Shown piece after piece: positions 54,590-56,295 of a stretch of DNA of 56,295 nucleotides. The notes beneath the pieces are model-generated. The model saw only the letters and a program-made list of their open reading frames with translations. It did not search any database and was not told where the DNA came from. Source of the DNA: an uncultured Eudoraea sp. (GTDB lineage Bacteria; Bacteroidota; Bacteroidia; Flavobacteriales; Flavobacteriaceae); assembly GCA_947258405.1 (NCBI GenBank), contig CAMYIE010000018.1:1-56295 (forward strand), read 5' to 3'. Each line of letters opens with the position of its first letter. Positions within the stretch are counted from its first letter, which is position 1. The translations under genes were made by a program, and so were the position numbers.

Positions 54590-55750
54590 CTAAATGGCCG
54601 TTTTGTGATTCTCTTTACGGTTAATTTCAGACTCCGGAATAACTTCCAAAAGTTGATAATGTTCTTTTCCCTCTATGCGGAAAACATTGGCCTCAGGCTG
54701 CCAAATGATAATATCCTTTTCCTGCTCCTGAGTTGAATATAAGAAATTGTTGAGTTGCTTTTTGATCTCCTGGAAAGAATCGCTATCCTTCGACAGGCTT
54801 TTCATCTGTTCAGTTGGCAAAAGTCTTTGTTTTTGTTCTTCGAACTTATGAATAGGGGAAATGATTAGATCTTGAGTAATTGGTTTTTGCGGTAAACGCA
54901 AGGAGCTGAATTTTTGAGGAATCTCGTTGATTCCTATAGATTTTACAAACTCCTTCAATCGTACCCGGAAGATCTCTCCATATGCAGCCAGACGGTTAAG
55001 GAGTCCGGCCCTTGGATAGAGAATGTGGTGTTCGAATTGGTATATATAATTGCTCCATCTCCTTTTATAATCCGTACCACCGACGCCCATATCGTAGATG
55101 ATATAATCATTGTTTAAGCACCATTCTAGTTGTTTAAAAATTTCCACATGGCCTAATCCGAATTTGGCATAGTCCATATCAAAAGAAGAGATGTAGCTGA
55201 ATAACATCTTACCCAAATGATAGTTCAGGGAAATCTCAATGGGTTTCTGATCGTGATAAATAACAAAGAGCGATGCTTCTTTTCTTTTAATCTGATCAAA
55301 TGTATTTGCTCTGATTTGATCCCAATAAGGAAGTTCTTTATGTCGTTCACCTTTCATATTAAACCTGGTCACGAACATATGATGAAGTCTGTTCATCAAA
55401 TTATCATAATGATCTTTTTCAATTTCTCCGAAATGCAACTCATAGTTGATATCAAGACAGTGTTCAAGTCTTTTGATATATCGAAGTATAGTACGTCGGG
55501 CTGTAGAATTGAATTGCCTTCTAAGGTATTCTCTTGCGGATTCGCAATTATTTAGTTTTATCGCATAACCCCAATTATGATGTTTTATTTTTTGGATGAG
55601 AAGCTTTTCTTCTTCGATCCGACAGTTGAAATATTGCAACAAGGGAGTCTGGCCAGGGTCGTATTTTAGCTCAGACAAATAGTGCGGCCATTGCCGGTAT
55701 CTGTGCAACAGCATAAATAACCCTTGCTTACATCGATGAATCAAACCCAT
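54590..55750 (-). CDS. CelD/BcsL-type GNAT acyltransferase
   Basis: A 386-residue protein of the acetyltransf_6 (FemAB/CelD-like) group. The N-terminal half has the RYIKRLEHCL helix; the C-terminal GNAT part has SLFVIYHDQKPIEISL, FSYISSFD and YDMGVGGTDYKRRWSN, the acyl-CoA-binding end. A helical region and a beta-hairpin-like tail (IIWQPEANVFRIEGKEHY) follow. Relatives act in polysaccharide or peptide acylation. It overlaps the upstream GNAT gene by 23 bp and is 3 bp from the cupin, so translation is coupled. A later Met (residue 13) is an alternative start. Confidence 0.82.
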   Translation of the reverse strand: MGLIHRCKQGLFMLLHRYRQWPHYLSELKYDPGQTPLLQYFNCRIEEEKLLIQKIKHHNWGYAIKLNNCESAREYLRRQFNSTARRTILRYIKRLEHCLDINYELHFGEIEKDHYDNLMNRLHHMFVTRFNMKGERHKELPYWDQIRANTFDQIKRKEASLFVIYHDQKPIEISLNYHLGKMLFSYISSFDMDYAKFGLGHVEIFKQLEWCLNNDYIIYDMGVGGTDYKRRWSNYIYQFEHHILYPRAGLLNRLAAYGEIFRVRLKEFVKSIGINEIPQKFSSLRLPQKPITQDLIISPIHKFEEQKQRLLPTEQMKSLSKDSDSFQEIKKQLNNFLYSTQEQEKDIIIWQPEANVFRIEGKEHYQLLEVIPESEINRKENHKTAI

Positions 55751-56295
55751 TTTTGGTTTTTTGTTCCCTTTCTCTATCCTGGTTTAGTCGGAACAGACGC
55801 CCCTCTTTCTCAACGTATAATATACCTGGCTTATTTTCCAGCATATATGGTTTTAACTCAAAATGCGATAGCCTTTGTTTGTGTAGTACAGTAAGAAATA
55901 CAGCCAATTCATTGGAATATGCAGGTTTAAACAAGTCTAGGGGGACAAGATTGCGGCGATCGACATCATTTGCAGGAAGGAGTTTAGTTTGTAGTGAAGT
56001 CTCGTTAGATCGTCTCTCTTCAGAACTGCCCCGGTTATAGCTTTGTTTTCTGATGAAGGCATATAGGTGTTGAAATCTAAAAAATTTAAGGACCTGTATT
56101 AATAGATAGCGAATCTTTAAAAATAGGATGCCGATCAGGGCTTTTAGCTTTTTCAGAATATACCCGTCGAATCCGAACTTCACCTCCAGATAGGTATATG
56201 TTTTGTTTACCCAGCGACGCTTGTGGGTGTAATCACCCCGTCCAAGATCAATGGTTTCAAATCCCTGTTCGAAGGCGGATGGACCGTTGAGATCA
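55728..56295 (-). CDS. Second GNAT acyltransferase, 5' end outside window
   Basis: The frame is open to the right edge, so only the last 188 codons are seen. The GTG at 56183 is not the start: upstream codons continue a GNAT end, DLNGPSAFEQGFETIDLGRG, followed by DYTHKRRWVNKTYTYLEVKFG, matching the YDMGVGGTDYKRRWSN region of the next gene. A basic, hydrophobic helix (about 20-45 residues after this) and a tail with GILYVEKEGRLFRL parallel the tail of the neighbour, suggesting a duplication. Its stop lies 23 bp inside the next gene. Confidence 0.8.
   Translation of the reverse strand, partial: DLNGPSAFEQGFETIDLGRGDYTHKRRWVNKTYTYLEVKFGFDGYILKKLKALIGILFLKIRYLLIQVLKFFRFQHLYAFIRKQSYNRGSSEERRSNETSLQTKLLPANDVDRRNLVPLDLFKPAYSNELAVFLTVLHKQRLSHFELKPYMLENKPGILYVEKEGRLFRLNQDREREQKTKNGFDSSM

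Overview
The window reads as a chromosomal segment of a marine-type member of the Flavobacteriaceae (Bacteroidota). Evidence: several upstream regions carry the Bacteroidota -7 promoter element TAnnTTTG, Shine-Dalgarno sequences are weak or absent, and the gene set is typical of the group (TPR hybrid two-component regulator with AraC output, TonB-dependent receptor with a carboxypeptidase-like N-terminal domain, BshA for bacillithiol, PG_1098-type methyltransferase, TamB, LptD, DUF4159, a GH3/beta-lactamase-type peptidoglycan enzyme). No rRNA, tRNA, CRISPR array, prophage or intact insertion sequence was recognised.

Layout. 1-4.5 kb: repeat-rich intergenic DNA, a lipocalin-like lipoprotein and a hybrid sensor kinase/AraC regulator, with a second degenerate repeat copy behind them. 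4.6-8.6 kb: a hypothetical exported protein, then a minus-strand operon (small CxxC exported protein, TonB receptor, acidic lipoprotein) that looks like metal acquisition. 8.6-9.5 kb: a gene-poor stretch with a 35-codon ORF capped by a strong terminator, a decayed 3' remnant of a zinc-type alcohol dehydrogenase, and a palindrome just before the next operon. 9.5-12.6 kb: a lipoprotein with the acetolactate decarboxylase metal site, in an operon with a copper P-type ATPase. 12.8-19 kb: a tightly coupled operon of KDPG aldolase, secreted esterase, BASS-family symporter and sulfatase, then a DUF255 protein. 19-26.3 kb: a GH130-like glycosidase, VanX-like dipeptidase and a housekeeping block (methyltransferase, AI-2E permease, DUF4159, RsmE, TfoX-like, TsaD). 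26.3-30.8 kb: TamB.

30.9-36.7 kb is a central carbon block: ATP-type phosphofructokinase, GAPDH, a BadF-type sugar kinase, class I fructose-bisphosphate aldolase, and a second phosphofructokinase whose diagnostic residues are those of the pyrophosphate-dependent type. 36.8-44.9 kb is an envelope and redox block: RidA, LptD, amidase, MlaD-type MCE protein, two Hdr-like Fe-S proteins and a protein commonly mislabelled ABC ATPase. 45-47.8 kb holds a GH3/serine hydrolase gene split by a frameshift. 47.9-50.8 kb: BshA, a PrcB-like lipoprotein and an OmpA protein. 50.8-53.5 kb: a duplicated DUF2061 protein with CysD and CysN (sulfate activation). 53.7 kb to the end: two tandem CelD/BcsL-type GNAT acyltransferases (the first runs off the window) coupled to a JmjC-like cupin.

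The most notable candidates are the acetolactate-decarboxylase-like lipoprotein/copper ATPase operon with its palindrome, the coupled sugar-acid/sulfatase operon, the GNAT-GNAT-cupin operon, the pyrophosphate-type phosphofructokinase, the split GH3 gene and the alcohol dehydrogenase remnant.
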